Source: Pedobacter gandavensis (lineage in GTDB: Bacteria > Bacteroidota > Bacteroidia > Sphingobacteriales > Sphingobacteriaceae). Taken from it: 64,000 nt of DNA. The DNA is taken from positions 62,001 through 126,000 of the forward strand of contig NZ_WNXC01000002.1 of the NCBI RefSeq assembly GCF_014172405.1. Reading direction: 5' to 3'. A program made the translations under genes and the position numbers. The notes beneath the pieces were generated by a model. That model was not told the DNA's origin, did not search any database, and was given only the letters and a program-made list of their open reading frames with translations. This document shows positions 1 to 9,687 of the stretch, piece by piece. Numbering within the stretch: position 1 is the first letter of the stretch; every line of letters starts with the position of its first letter.

Positions 1-1248
1 GGAACTTAAAGAGGAAGGATTTTCAGGATCATGGCGAAAACTACTGAACTTCCCCGAAGCACGGTCATAATAATTGAGTCCTTCTGCCTCCGTTCCGATC
101 CAAAGGTTATTCTTTGAATCTTCGACAATAGAACTGACCACATTACTGCTGAGTCCATTTTTTCCGATCTTGGATTTATATTCCCGAAAAGGCGTCGAAT
201 TCACATGGTATACATTGACACCACCATAATAAGTACCCACCCAAATGGAGCCGGCAGCATCCTGCATCAGGTCGTAGATGGAATTCTGATTCAAACTGGA
301 AGGGTCGTCAGGTAGGTGGTTTAAAACTTTAATGGCATGTGTAGTTACGTCAATAATATTGATACCGTTAAGCGTAGATACCCATAACTTACCATCCTTG
401 GCCAACATCATCTTACGGATCACATTACTGCTGATACTATTCGGCTGCCCATTCTTAAAACGGAAATGCTTAAAACTTCCCTTTTCCCGGTCCATCAGTT
501 CCAGTCCGCTGTTATGCGTGCCGATCCATAAATTATGATGCTGGTCTTCGAGAATAGAGCTGATGTCGTTATCACTCAAACTTTCCGGCTGGTTCCGATC
601 ATGAACATAAGAACGGTATACATATTTGCCATCTTTCCATACCATGCTGGTCAGTCCCTGTAAAGTGCCTATCCACATCACATGGTTATGGTCTTGATAT
701 ACGGACTTAATCAGATGATGCACTGTCCCAGTTTTCGGATCGGCTGAAGTCATGAAGCGCTCAAATTTATCTGGAGACACTAACTTATTCAAACCACTGT
801 CAGTACCTACCCAAATAAAACCTTGCCGGTCTTCAAAAATACTCCTGATGATGTTATTGCTCAGGCTATGTTTTTGTTTTGGATGATATTGAAATCGTTT
901 AAAGGAATTGGTTTTTGGCAGGTATAGGTTGAGGCCTTTTTGTGTACCTACCCATACATTTCCCTTACTATCCGTAAGCAGGGTATTGATGTTCATACTA
1001 CTCGTTAAAGAAGTACTGTCCTTTTTATGGTATTTATAAACTTCGAAATTCTGGGTATTGAACTTATTGAGTCCGTCTTTAGTGCCAAACCACATAAAGC
1101 CAAGAGAGTCTTGGGTAATCGATAAAACGCTACTTTGTGATAATCCGTTTTCTACCGTCAGGTGATTGAAGCTAATGCTTTTTTGTTGCGCGGTACTCCC
1201 AATATAGGAAAACAGCAAAGCCAGAAGCAATAGTTTGTAGTGGTTCAT
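1..1248 (-). CDS. Two-component regulator propeller sensor, N-terminal part (cut by window edge)
   Basis: The frame stays open from an ATG at 1248 to the left edge, giving 416 codons without a stop. After a signal peptide (MNHYKLLLLALLFSYIGSTAQ) it reads as serial propeller blades of about 45 residues. At least eight W-(I/V/F)-G-T-like blade cores are visible, such as MWFGTKDGLNKF, IWVGTDSGLNKL, LWIGTHNSGLELM and LWIGTEAEGLNYY. These are Reg_prop repeats, which form periplasmic ligand-sensing propellers in Bacteroidota hybrid two-component systems or LytS-like kinases. The C-terminal output (kinase, HTH or LytTR partner) lies outside the window, so the class cannot be decided. It reads in the same direction as the LytTR regulator just upstream, which suggests they work together. 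Confidence 0.9.
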   Translation of the reverse strand, partial: MNHYKLLLLALLFSYIGSTAQQKSISFNHLTVENGLSQSSVLSITQDSLGFMWFGTKDGLNKFNTQNFEVYKYHKKDSTSLTSSMNINTLLTDSKGNVWVGTQKGLNLYLPKTNSFKRFQYHPKQKHSLSNNIIRSIFEDRQGFIWVGTDSGLNKLVSPDKFERFMTSADPKTGTVHHLIKSVYQDHNHVMWIGTLQGLTSMVWKDGKYVYRSYVHDRNQPESLSDNDISSILEDQHHNLWIGTHNSGLELMDREKGSFKHFRFKNGQPNSISSNVIRKMMLAKDGKLWVSTLNGINIIDVTTHAIKVLNHLPDDPSSLNQNSIYDLMQDAAGSIWVGTYYGGVNVYHVNSTPFREYKSKIGKNGLSSNVVSSIVEDSKNNLWIGTEAEGLNYYDRASGKFSSFRHDPENPSSLSS

Positions 1249-1261
1249 TTTTTCATTCTTG

Positions 1262-1295
1262 TACAATATTCTGCTAAGTAGCGCAGTATATTGTA
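1262..1295. promoter_or_regulatory. Inverted repeat upstream of the propeller sensor
   Basis: Two 13-base arms (TACAATATTCTGC and GCAGTATATTGTA) with one mismatch flank an 8-base loop. The element sits 14 bases upstream of the sensor start, in the 104-base gap after the LytTR gene. No T-run follows it on the minus strand, so an operator or leader hairpin fits better than a terminator. Confidence 0.35.
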
Positions 1296-1352
1296 ATATT
1301 TGGTCGGGGGTAAAAGTATATAAAAAATATCTTCCCTACCAAAAAACAAGAA

Positions 1353-2114
1353 TTATTGGTTCAACCAATTTTTAAAGGCTTCCGCACGTTCTTCACTCAC
1401 CACAACTTCCAGACCTTCTACAGGTGTAGGTTCCAGTACAATCCTTACCCTGTTTCTGGAAAGTTTGTACATCTCGCGAACCGCTTTGATGTTGATGATA
1501 AATTTACGGTTGATACGGAAAAAGTCGGAGCTGTCTAATTGGGGTTCCAGACTGCCAATCGTTTCTTCAATGATGTAATTCTGTTTATCGTTGGTGACTA
1601 AGAACAAGTATTTACCTTCTGCCATAAAGTAAGCGACATCCTCTGATTGTACTGTTTTAATCAGCTTACCCAATTTAACCATAAAGCGATTACGGATTTT
1701 GGGTGCTGGCCCGATGGTTTGATAGCTAATCTGTGGAAGGCCTACGTCGGAAATCTTGCGAATCCCTTTCAGTTTTGCCAATGCCGCTGCCACATCTTCT
1801 TCATCAAAAGGTTTCAACAGGTAATCGATACCTTGATTTTTAAAAGCTTTGAGGGTGTATTGATCGTAAGCAGTGGTAAAGATCACCGGACATTCCACAG
1901 CTACCTGTTCAAAGATTTGGAAGCTTTCGCCATCACCCAGATGGATATCCATAAATAAGAGGTCTACCGTATGATTATTGAGCCAGTCCACCGCAGCCTC
2001 TACTGTAGCTAAGATGGCCATTACCTCAATGTCTGGATTTAACTGGATCAGCATTTTTTGCAACGTATCTGCTGCCAGTTCCTCATCCTCAATAATTGCT
2101 ACTTTCATCCTCAT
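1353..2114 (-). CDS. LytTR family DNA-binding response regulator
   Basis: 253 residues. The N-terminal receiver domain (about 3-120) has the acidic pair E9/D10, phospho-acceptor D56 in LLFMDIHLGDG, the switch threonines in IFTTAYD and the conserved lysine in YLLKPFD. The C-terminal LytTR domain (about 145-253) shows the typical YFMAEGKYLFLV and FFRINRKFIINI segments. Phosphorylation by a LytS-type kinase should control binding to direct repeats in target promoters. The histidine kinase at 9688-11304 is the only cognate-type kinase seen in full here, but a protease-SusC-SusD cluster separates the two. A terminator upstream (2132-2169) suggests its own promoter. A second ATG at 2108 (MKVAIIEDE) is an equally plausible start. 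Confidence 0.93.
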   Translation of the reverse strand: MRMKVAIIEDEELAADTLQKMLIQLNPDIEVMAILATVEAAVDWLNNHTVDLLFMDIHLGDGESFQIFEQVAVECPVIFTTAYDQYTLKAFKNQGIDYLLKPFDEEDVAAALAKLKGIRKISDVGLPQISYQTIGPAPKIRNRFMVKLGKLIKTVQSEDVAYFMAEGKYLFLVTNDKQNYIIEETIGSLEPQLDSSDFFRINRKFIINIKAVREMYKLSRNRVRIVLEPTPVEGLEVVVSEERAEAFKNWLNQ

Positions 2115-2131
2115 CTTGCTTGAGTGTAAAA

Positions 2132-2169
2132 GTAAAAAAAAACTCCGGTCTGTAAAACAGACCGGAGTT
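2132..2169 (-). terminator. Rho-independent terminator after susD
   Basis: A perfect 13-base stem (AACTCCGGTCTGT with ACAGACCGGAGTT) with a 3-base loop is followed on the minus strand by a run of eight T. It sits between the susD stop at 2206 and the LytTR start at 2114, so it ends the protease-susC-susD transcript. Confidence 0.9.
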
Positions 2170-2205
2170 AATCACCCGCACTTATCTTTCTATATATTAT
2201 TAATG

Positions 2206-3537
2206 CTACTGAAGGTTCGGATTAGTATTAATCGCAGATTGAGGGAAACGGATCGTATATCTTGGATCATTTTTTTCCAAGGTATAAGTTACACCTTCCA
2301 ACACATGTTTAAGCTCTGGTTGCCCATAACGCTTTAAATCATACCAACGGTGACCTTCCAATGCCAATTCTCTTTCTCTCTCATTTAAGATTTCCTGGTA
2401 CAATCCAGTTTTATCCAAACCAGAGATCCTGGTTTGCTCTGTAGCAAAATAAGCTGGCGTTAAACGTTTCGCTTTTAAGTCCAATAGACTTTTCAATGCT
2501 AAGGTCATGTTATCAGTTTGCAAAGCTGCTTCTGCCTGAATCAAGTAAAGCTCAGCATTACGGAAAGAAACCTTTAATGCAGCACTGTTTCCTTTTTTAG
2601 AAACGTAGTTACTGGTGTTTCCTGATTTACCAAAATACAATGCAAATCTCTTATCCTCTACTTGGTTATACATTCCCAATAATTTTGGAGATATAAAATT
2701 GATACTAGTAGCAGTGCTATTGAAAGTATCTTCCATCGCCATGATACTTTCTACAGAACTGTAGTTGTTAGGCAACAAAATCTTTGAAGCATTCAAATCT
2801 TCCAAGCCACTTCCTAAAGCCAAAGCGTCCTGACTTGCTTTTAAAGCATTGCTCCATTCACTTCTAAACTCATAAATTCTAGCTGCTAAAGCAAGCGCTG
2901 AACGTTTAGTAAAGCGATAGTTCAAGCCCGCAGGAAAATCAGTGACATTCACTAAGGCCTGGCCTGCTGCAAGGTCAGCAAATATCTGATCATAAACCGC
3001 TGCAATTGTTGCTGGTTTATAGTCTATCTCTAAATCAATTTTCACTGAAATTGGAACACCACGATCAGTAGCGGCTGTATTCTTATCAAAAGCTTTAGCA
3101 AAGGTATTCAACAACTCAAAATGAGAATAAGCGCGCAATAAATAAGCTTCACCTTTAATCTGAGCAGTCTCCGGTGTTTTACCCGCACGACCTTCTACAT
3201 CAGCAATTACTGAATTTGCGTAAAATATAGTATTGTAAAAAGTACCGTAAGGTAGCTCAGCTGAAGCTGGATCTGGCGTACCATCATTCCATTTATATTG
3301 ATCCTTATAGTTCGGTGCTTCTGATTTAGCCATATTCAATACGACTTCATCAGTACGAAGTGCAAGCATTGATTTATGACGAGGAAATCCAGAATATCCT
3401 TTATTTAACAAGGCTCTGAAATCTTCGGCCGTGGTAGGAATAACTTTTCCTACCGGTTCTATTTCTAAGTATTTTTCACAGCTGCTCGCTGACAAAATCA
3501 GGAACAATGCTGCTGTTAATTTTATGATCTTATTCAT
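2206..3537 (-). CDS. RagB/SusD family outer-membrane nutrient-binding lipoprotein
   Basis: 443 residues. It has a lipoprotein signal peptide with lipobox SASSC (C20) and starts its mature part with EKYLEIEPVGKVIP, typical of SusD. The N-terminal TPR-like SusD domain includes AYLLRAYSHFELLNTFAKAF. The C-terminal part carries the family hallmark NERERELALEGHRWYDLKRYG. SusD proteins cap the partner SusC barrel at the cell surface and bind the substrate. The gene lies 11 bases after susC, and a metzincin protease precedes them, so peptide or protein substrates are more likely than glycans (inference). It is shorter than many SusD proteins (500-600 residues), but the fold hallmarks are present. 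Confidence 0.93.
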   Translation of the reverse strand: MNKIIKLTAALFLILSASSCEKYLEIEPVGKVIPTTAEDFRALLNKGYSGFPRHKSMLALRTDEVVLNMAKSEAPNYKDQYKWNDGTPDPASAELPYGTFYNTIFYANSVIADVEGRAGKTPETAQIKGEAYLLRAYSHFELLNTFAKAFDKNTAATDRGVPISVKIDLEIDYKPATIAAVYDQIFADLAAGQALVNVTDFPAGLNYRFTKRSALALAARIYEFRSEWSNALKASQDALALGSGLEDLNASKILLPNNYSSVESIMAMEDTFNSTATSINFISPKLLGMYNQVEDKRFALYFGKSGNTSNYVSKKGNSAALKVSFRNAELYLIQAEAALQTDNMTLALKSLLDLKAKRLTPAYFATEQTRISGLDKTGLYQEILNERERELALEGHRWYDLKRYGQPELKHVLEGVTYTLEKNDPRYTIRFPQSAINTNPNLQ

Positions 3538-3548
3538 CAGTTTATTAA

Positions 3549-6500
3549 TTAAAAGGTGGCATTTAAACCAATAGCAATACTTCTAGTGATTGGTTGTGCA
3601 TAAATATTACCATAAGTTTCCGGATCAAAATATCCTTTATAGTTAGTACCGATCACGAATGGATTTCTTGCTTCCAGGCTTATTCTTAAGCTATTTGCTT
3701 TTACTTTACCGGCAAACTTTGGAGGCACAGTGTATCCTAAACGAATGCTATTGATACGTACATAGCTCATGTTCTTCACGAAAATATCCAGGTCTTTGTA
3801 AGTATTTCCAGGATCAGAAGTATTCTGCCAGTTATAGGCCATCCATCTGCTACCCCCGAAACTGTCATTGCCATAGATACCTGGCATGATACCAGTAGTA
3901 TTTGTTGGCGACCAAGCATTCAGGATTGCTCTTGGATAGTTTCTTCCAGGATCTGTTAATGTTGGATTGTAAATCGGTTGAGTTTTAACTAATTTATTAA
4001 TGTTAAACAAAGCACTAATAGATAAGTCAAAATTAGAATAACGGAAACGGTTGGTTAATCCACCTGTAAATTGTGCATCACCATTTCCTGCGTACGAATA
4101 CATGCCACGGAACTCATCATTGGTCAACTCACTAACTGCCATGAAACCTCCGTATGGATCCGTTAATTTATAGAACTCTTCAAGAGATACAATTTTACCA
4201 TCTTTATTAAATTGAGGAATACCATCCTTATCTAATCCTTCAGTTTTGATCACCCAAATTCCATTCACAGGACGACCTTCTTTAGATGGTGTCAACTGAT
4301 TAGGACGGAATTTCTCTCTAATTACCTCAGTTTTGTTATGCGCGATATTGAAATCTGTGTACCATTGGAATTTGGCAGTACTCATGTTTCTTGTAGAAAT
4401 GGTCAATTCCAAACCTTTATTTCTCAATTGAGAGAAGTTAGAATTTGTGAAATCAAATCCATTTTCTGCTTGCAACTGCTCGATACCAATCAGGTCTTTG
4501 CTGAAACGATTGTAGTAATCAAAGCTAAATTGAACCGCATTACCTAAGATAGCAAGATCAAGTCCAGCATTGAAAGTAGATGTTTTTTCCCATCTCAACT
4601 TGTTGTTTGGAGGACTAGTCACTGAAATCACCGGCTGACTTGGGCCAGGAAGAATCGGCGTAGTACCATAATTACCTACAACAAATGGAGAAGTATTTTT
4701 GTCGATATTACCTTGCAAACCATATGAAGTACGAACACGAAGATTAGAAATCCAATTAATGTCTTTAATGAATTTCTCTTCACTTGCATTCCATGCTCCA
4801 GAAAGAGAGTAAATAGGTAAATATCTATATTTTGGATCTACACCAAACAAATCTGAACCATCATAACGGATACTTCCGTATAAAGTATACTTTCTGTTGT
4901 AAGTATAAGATAAAGTACCATAAATAGAAGCGTATGCATTCTCATTTATTGATTTTTTATAGGCACGAAGGTCTTCTGATTTTGCAGCGTTTTCATTAGG
5001 GAAAATAATCGCCTGATTCGTTAGTGTGCGCTCATTAAATCCGAAACCTCTGGTTAAAATAGATTCATCTTTGATTCTTCTTAACTCAGAACCTGCAAGG
5101 GCTTCAATTTCATGTTTTTCAGCAAAAACTTTCTTGTATTCTACAATAGCCTTCCAGTTGTATTGGAAAGTAGAAGAAGTCTGATTTGAAATCATTCCTC
5201 CTACAGGAAGGTAGTATTTCTCTGTACCTGAGGCGCTGTCGTAGTAATTGGTTTTCTCTCTGATCTTACGTAAATAATAAGATTCCTGACCTGCAAATTT
5301 CTCTACACCAGTATCTTCAAACTGAAGACCTAATTCTGTACGGAAGTTCAGGTTTTTATTGAATTGGTAGTTCAGGTCAATAATGGTTTTCACACTCTTG
5401 TTACCCAAAGTATAACGGGTATTCTCCCTTTCTTCCAAGGCATTGAAAGGTAGGTAAGTATCACCACTGATGTTACCAAAAATATCAGGATCATAGTTGA
5501 AACCGCCTGCTGCATTTCTTATGGTTTGATATGGATTGACATTTCTGCTGTAAGTACTCAAGTTGGTAAACGCATCTGCATCTGCCAGGTAGTTGGTACG
5601 TGTAGATTTTGAACCAAAAATTCCAACGCCTGCTTTCAACTTCTGTGAAATGTTATAGTCAGTTTTCAAGGTCATGTTGTAACGCTCTAAACCAGTTTGT
5701 TTAGTTGTACCTTTTTCATTGTAATAACCACCAGAAAAATAATAGGTTGCCTGATCGCTACCTCCAGACAAACCAACAGTATACTGTTGATTTAAGGCGT
5801 TTTGATAAATTTCCTTACCCCAGTTCGTACCATCAGCTCTTAGTCCATTAATTGCTTGTTGAGTCGCAGGGTTCAGTGCTGAAAAACCACCATTTCTGAA
5901 GGCATTCAATTCGCCACTGTTTTGCAAAATTCTAGCGACACCACCGTTGCCTGTTCTATAGGTCAAATCTGAACGCGAAGCCAGTCCCAATTCAAAGTCT
6001 ACTTTTTCTGAAGCATTCATCAGATCCAGTTTCCCTAAATCAGGACGTTGAGAAACGAAGGTATTTGCTGAGAAATTGATGGCCATTGGTCCTTTTTTAC
6101 CTTTTTTAGTGGTGATCACAATTACTCCATTTGCTGCTCTAGCACCATAAATAGCGGTAGCCGCAGCATCTTTCAGGATGGTAATGTCAGCGATATCATC
6201 AGGGTTTAATCCTGCAATTGGTAAGTTACGCAATTGATCGATATCATCTTTTCCAATGGTATTTGGCAAATTGGTACCTTCCAAGGGAAGACCGTCCAAT
6301 ACCCATAATGGATCTTGTGAACCGTTTAAGGAAACCGTACCACGGATTCTGATCTGCGGAGCAGCACCAGGACCACCAGTTATGTTTCCAACAGAAACAC
6401 CAGCAACCTGACCTTCTAACATCTGGTCAATACCAGAAACACCAGTTTGACGCACTTTATCATATTCCAGCTTAGTTGTAGCCGTAGTATTTTTACGTTT

Positions 6501-6890
6501 TGAGATCTCCGTATAACCATTCACAACTACCTCCCCCAAGGTATTTTCACTATTCTTCAAAGAAATAGTAACGTGAGTTTTGTTGATGATACTGATCTCT
6601 GCTGACTGGTAACCTAGGTACGTAACTCTTAATGAAGTTACGCCTTCAGGCACTTTCAAGCTGAATTTACCATCGCCATCAGTTACGGTTCCTACAACCG
6701 AATTCTGAATGACACCAGGAACACCACTTTGCTCGCCAATCATGGCCTTGTCTACAAACACCGAAGCTCCTGGTATTGGTAAACCATCTTTCTCGTCCAG
6801 TACCTGACCAGTTACGGTCTTGGTGCTCTGGCTAAAACCCGCAAAGCTGAAACCTAGCAGGATTAATATTAGCATTAATTGTTTATTCAT
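3549..6890 (-). CDS. SusC/RagA family TonB-linked outer-membrane protein
   Basis: 1113 residues. It has a signal peptide (MNKQLMLILILLGFSFAGFSQ), a CarboxypepD-reg-like domain (about 25-110), a TonB plug (about 120-260) with the hallmarks LWVLDGLPL and DITILKDAAATAIYGARAANGVIVITTKKGK, and a long beta-barrel. SusC forms the TonB-driven import channel paired with SusD. The carboxypeptidase-like domain has an insertion of about 15 residues (AMIGEQSGVPGVIQNS) before the GTVTDGDGKFSL motif. The gene sits 39 bases after the protease stop and 11 bases before susD, so the three genes look like one operon. Confidence 0.95.
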   Translation of the reverse strand: MNKQLMLILILLGFSFAGFSQSTKTVTGQVLDEKDGLPIPGASVFVDKAMIGEQSGVPGVIQNSVVGTVTDGDGKFSLKVPEGVTSLRVTYLGYQSAEISIINKTHVTISLKNSENTLGEVVVNGYTEISKRKNTTATTKLEYDKVRQTGVSGIDQMLEGQVAGVSVGNITGGPGAAPQIRIRGTVSLNGSQDPLWVLDGLPLEGTNLPNTIGKDDIDQLRNLPIAGLNPDDIADITILKDAAATAIYGARAANGVIVITTKKGKKGPMAINFSANTFVSQRPDLGKLDLMNASEKVDFELGLASRSDLTYRTGNGGVARILQNSGELNAFRNGGFSALNPATQQAINGLRADGTNWGKEIYQNALNQQYTVGLSGGSDQATYYFSGGYYNEKGTTKQTGLERYNMTLKTDYNISQKLKAGVGIFGSKSTRTNYLADADAFTNLSTYSRNVNPYQTIRNAAGGFNYDPDIFGNISGDTYLPFNALEERENTRYTLGNKSVKTIIDLNYQFNKNLNFRTELGLQFEDTGVEKFAGQESYYLRKIREKTNYYDSASGTEKYYLPVGGMISNQTSSTFQYNWKAIVEYKKVFAEKHEIEALAGSELRRIKDESILTRGFGFNERTLTNQAIIFPNENAAKSEDLRAYKKSINENAYASIYGTLSYTYNRKYTLYGSIRYDGSDLFGVDPKYRYLPIYSLSGAWNASEEKFIKDINWISNLRVRTSYGLQGNIDKNTSPFVVGNYGTTPILPGPSQPVISVTSPPNNKLRWEKTSTFNAGLDLAILGNAVQFSFDYYNRFSKDLIGIEQLQAENGFDFTNSNFSQLRNKGLELTISTRNMSTAKFQWYTDFNIAHNKTEVIREKFRPNQLTPSKEGRPVNGIWVIKTEGLDKDGIPQFNKDGKIVSLEEFYKLTDPYGGFMAVSELTNDEFRGMYSYAGNGDAQFTGGLTNRFRYSNFDLSISALFNINKLVKTQPIYNPTLTDPGRNYPRAILNAWSPTNTTGIMPGIYGNDSFGGSRWMAYNWQNTSDPGNTYKDLDIFVKNMSYVRINSIRLGYTVPPKFAGKVKANSLRISLEARNPFVIGTNYKGYFDPETYGNIYAQPITRSIAIGLNATF

Positions 6891-6929
6891 GTCCCCTTTT
6901 TAAAAAAATTATAGTTGTTTGGTTGTTTA

Positions 6930-9560
6930 TTAGTTCATTCTTAAACTCTGACGGATCCTAAGGATCAAGTCTAAGTAATGACCTTTTGTTGCATCATCTC
7001 CCCTGCCTTTGTTTTTTTCCAGGATCGTAAGAATCTGAAGTAATTCACTGCGTTTCGCAGCTGCTACATCAGAGGTTCTGCTCATAGAACTCACCTGAAT
7101 ATTTCTCAATGATTTTTCCTCAGCCCCTACAACTGATTTACCATCATTACTGAAATCACACACTTGCAATTGATTTTGCATTTTTAATTTATTGTCTTGT
7201 AAAGATGTTTTGGTGATTTTCTCCAACATTTTGTCGGTGCTTACCAATAATACATCTACGTAGTTTTGCTGTAACATGCGGTCAGTAATCGAAAGCGTTT
7301 TACCGCGTTGAGTTTTCGCGAAAACTGTTTCTCTAACCTCCTTTAGTAATTCATTAGCAGTATAAACGCTGTCTTTACCTAGCAATACTTCCATTTCCAT
7401 CATTCTCAACAGGCGCTCCTGACTAACCAGGCTATAAAGCACACCGTATTGGAATTCACGTCTTACATTGTATGGCGCATACTCATATGGTCCCGCTGGA
7501 GAATCTTTAATTGGGAATGTTTTCAATAACAAATCTTTATTGAACAACCAATCCGGTACTTCCATCACCTCTTGTTTTAAGTAATCAAGGGCTTTGATTT
7601 GCATTGCTTTTGGAACTGGGGTATAAGCATTCTTATGGTCACCAGCTACTGGTTTCTCCAGGTAATAACCACCAATATTTGCGGTTACATGTTCTGCGTA
7701 AGTCAACCACTGGAAAATGGCAGCCATATACAATTTTCCTGCCTGATAATAATCTTCACCTGGGTTTGCTGCCCAAGTAGAAATCTGAGGAATCAGACGT
7801 TTTAAGTTCAATAAACCATAGCGACTTGCTTTAACGGCATCATCTCCTAAATCTTCAGATTGAGATCTTGGATCGATTACGTTAGAGCTTTGTTGCTCAC
7901 CATAGAAATACAAAGGATCATTTTCATGGTCTTTAATCCATTTGGCCAACACCGGAATTTCATCATGCGGATCTTTAACGTCTAACCAACGGTATCCCCA
8001 AGCGATTGCATATTTATCATATAACCCGATTTTGGGAGTAATACTTGTTACTTTATCTTCTGGTTGCGCTACGTAATTGAAACGTGCATAGTCCATGATC
8101 GAAGAAGCTGTTCCGCCCATACGCTCCGTAAATGAAGGCGAACGTAGAGAATCTACCGGGAAGGAATAGGAAGCGCCCATGTTGTGTTTCAAACCTAAAG
8201 TATGCCCCACTTCATGAGAAGACACAAAGCGGATGGCATGTGCCATACGTGCATCCGTAAATTTATTATTTCTCGCACCTTCGTCAATTACACCAGTTTG
8301 AACCCTCATCCAGGATTGCAAAGAGGTCATTACATTGTGCCACCAGATGACATCTGATTCCAGGATTTCACCTGAACGTGGATCAATAACTGCCGGGCCC
8401 ATTGCATTTGATTTCGGCGAAGCTGCATAAGTGATTTCCGAATAACGGATGTCATCACCATCATAATCAGCGATATCTTTTACTTCTCTTGCTTGAATTG
8501 CATTTTTGAAACCTGCCGCCTCAAAAGCTTTTTGCCAGTCTACCACACCAGCAATGATTTGCTGTCTCCACTGTGGAGGCGTAGATGGGTCAATATAAAA
8601 GATGATTGGTTTTTCCGGTTCCACCAGTTCTCCTGCAAGGTAACGCGCACGATCTTCCGCTTTAGGTTCCATTCTCCATCTGGTTAACAGTTCCCTTTTT
8701 TCCATTTTATGCTGCGTATCAGAGAAATACCATCTTGGTGTAGTAAAAAATCCAACCCTATCATCTGCATAACGAGGTTTCATTGGCGTTTCCGGTAATA
8801 AAAGCACGTTCGTAGTAACGGCCATACTGATTGGAATACTGTTTTGTCCTTCTGTAACTCTGGTACTCAATAAAGCACGTACCACAATATTCTGAGGGAA
8901 ACTTTTAATTTGCTCAATAGCTGATAAAGCTGTTTTAGGTGCTGTACCTAAACCAACATCGGTAAACACATCATTAAAGCTTTTATCAGTACCGTCAAAA
9001 ACTCTGTTCATTTTGATGACTACTGCGGATGAATCCGGGCTGTAGGCCTCAATTTTGAAAGATTCAATGACAGAACCGATGAAGTTGTCCTTTACGGAAC
9101 GGGTAATCGCATCCGCTTCTGGTGATTCTACCTGAGGAACGATTGTTTTTACCCAGATGGTTTTCGCCAGTTTATTTTGTGAAAAGCGAATCACTTTGTT
9201 TTCAAAGTTCATCCCTTTGTTTAATCCGGATTCATTAAGTGCTAATGGTACGGATGATATTTTGTTGACTACCAGAAAATCCTTGCCCATTAATTTCAAG
9301 GGGATTTCAAAGTAGTAATCAGATTCTACCTGGTGGACTTTAAAAAGTCCATTTGCCGTTTTTGCTTTCTTTAACAAATCGGCATAACTTTTCAGCTCCT
9401 TACCTTTTGTAGTATCAGCAGCGTTTTTTTTCTTTAGCGTATCCGCCAGAACTTTTTTAGTGGTTTTAGTTGGAAATTTTTTAGGAGTTTGTGCGTTTAC
9501 TTGTGTAGTAAACAAGCCTGCTAAAACAGCCAAAAAAAATGAAGTCTTATTCAAAATCAT
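6930..9560 (-). CDS. Secreted zinc-dependent metalloprotease (DUF5117/DUF5118/DUF4953 type)
   Basis: 876 residues with a signal peptide ending near VNAQ (residue 24). A DUF5118-like segment (about 58-110, SYADLLKKAKTANGLF) and a DUF5117-like region precede a metzincin zinc site, HEVGHTLGLKH (H449, E450, H453, H459). A Met-turn candidate, SSIMDYARF, lies about 30 residues later. The remainder resembles the C-terminal DUF4953 region. Family members are periplasmic or surface peptidases, often encoded beside SusC/SusD. As first gene of the protease-susC-susD cluster it may cut proteins or peptides for import (inference). All metal ligands are intact, so an active enzyme is expected. Confidence 0.9.
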   Translation of the reverse strand: MILNKTSFFLAVLAGLFTTQVNAQTPKKFPTKTTKKVLADTLKKKNAADTTKGKELKSYADLLKKAKTANGLFKVHQVESDYYFEIPLKLMGKDFLVVNKISSVPLALNESGLNKGMNFENKVIRFSQNKLAKTIWVKTIVPQVESPEADAITRSVKDNFIGSVIESFKIEAYSPDSSAVVIKMNRVFDGTDKSFNDVFTDVGLGTAPKTALSAIEQIKSFPQNIVVRALLSTRVTEGQNSIPISMAVTTNVLLLPETPMKPRYADDRVGFFTTPRWYFSDTQHKMEKRELLTRWRMEPKAEDRARYLAGELVEPEKPIIFYIDPSTPPQWRQQIIAGVVDWQKAFEAAGFKNAIQAREVKDIADYDGDDIRYSEITYAASPKSNAMGPAVIDPRSGEILESDVIWWHNVMTSLQSWMRVQTGVIDEGARNNKFTDARMAHAIRFVSSHEVGHTLGLKHNMGASYSFPVDSLRSPSFTERMGGTASSIMDYARFNYVAQPEDKVTSITPKIGLYDKYAIAWGYRWLDVKDPHDEIPVLAKWIKDHENDPLYFYGEQQSSNVIDPRSQSEDLGDDAVKASRYGLLNLKRLIPQISTWAANPGEDYYQAGKLYMAAIFQWLTYAEHVTANIGGYYLEKPVAGDHKNAYTPVPKAMQIKALDYLKQEVMEVPDWLFNKDLLLKTFPIKDSPAGPYEYAPYNVRREFQYGVLYSLVSQERLLRMMEMEVLLGKDSVYTANELLKEVRETVFAKTQRGKTLSITDRMLQQNYVDVLLVSTDKMLEKITKTSLQDNKLKMQNQLQVCDFSNDGKSVVGAEEKSLRNIQVSSMSRTSDVAAAKRSELLQILTILEKNKGRGDDATKGHYLDLILRIRQSLRMN

Positions 9561-9687
9561 GTTCCAAAGTGGGGGATAATTGGCACATTATGAAATTTTC
9601 GGGAGTGAACTCGTACAATATACTTAGTGAAAGCGCGGTTTTAAGGAGTGAAATTTTTATTGTTAACTTAATATTTTGTCCTGATTA

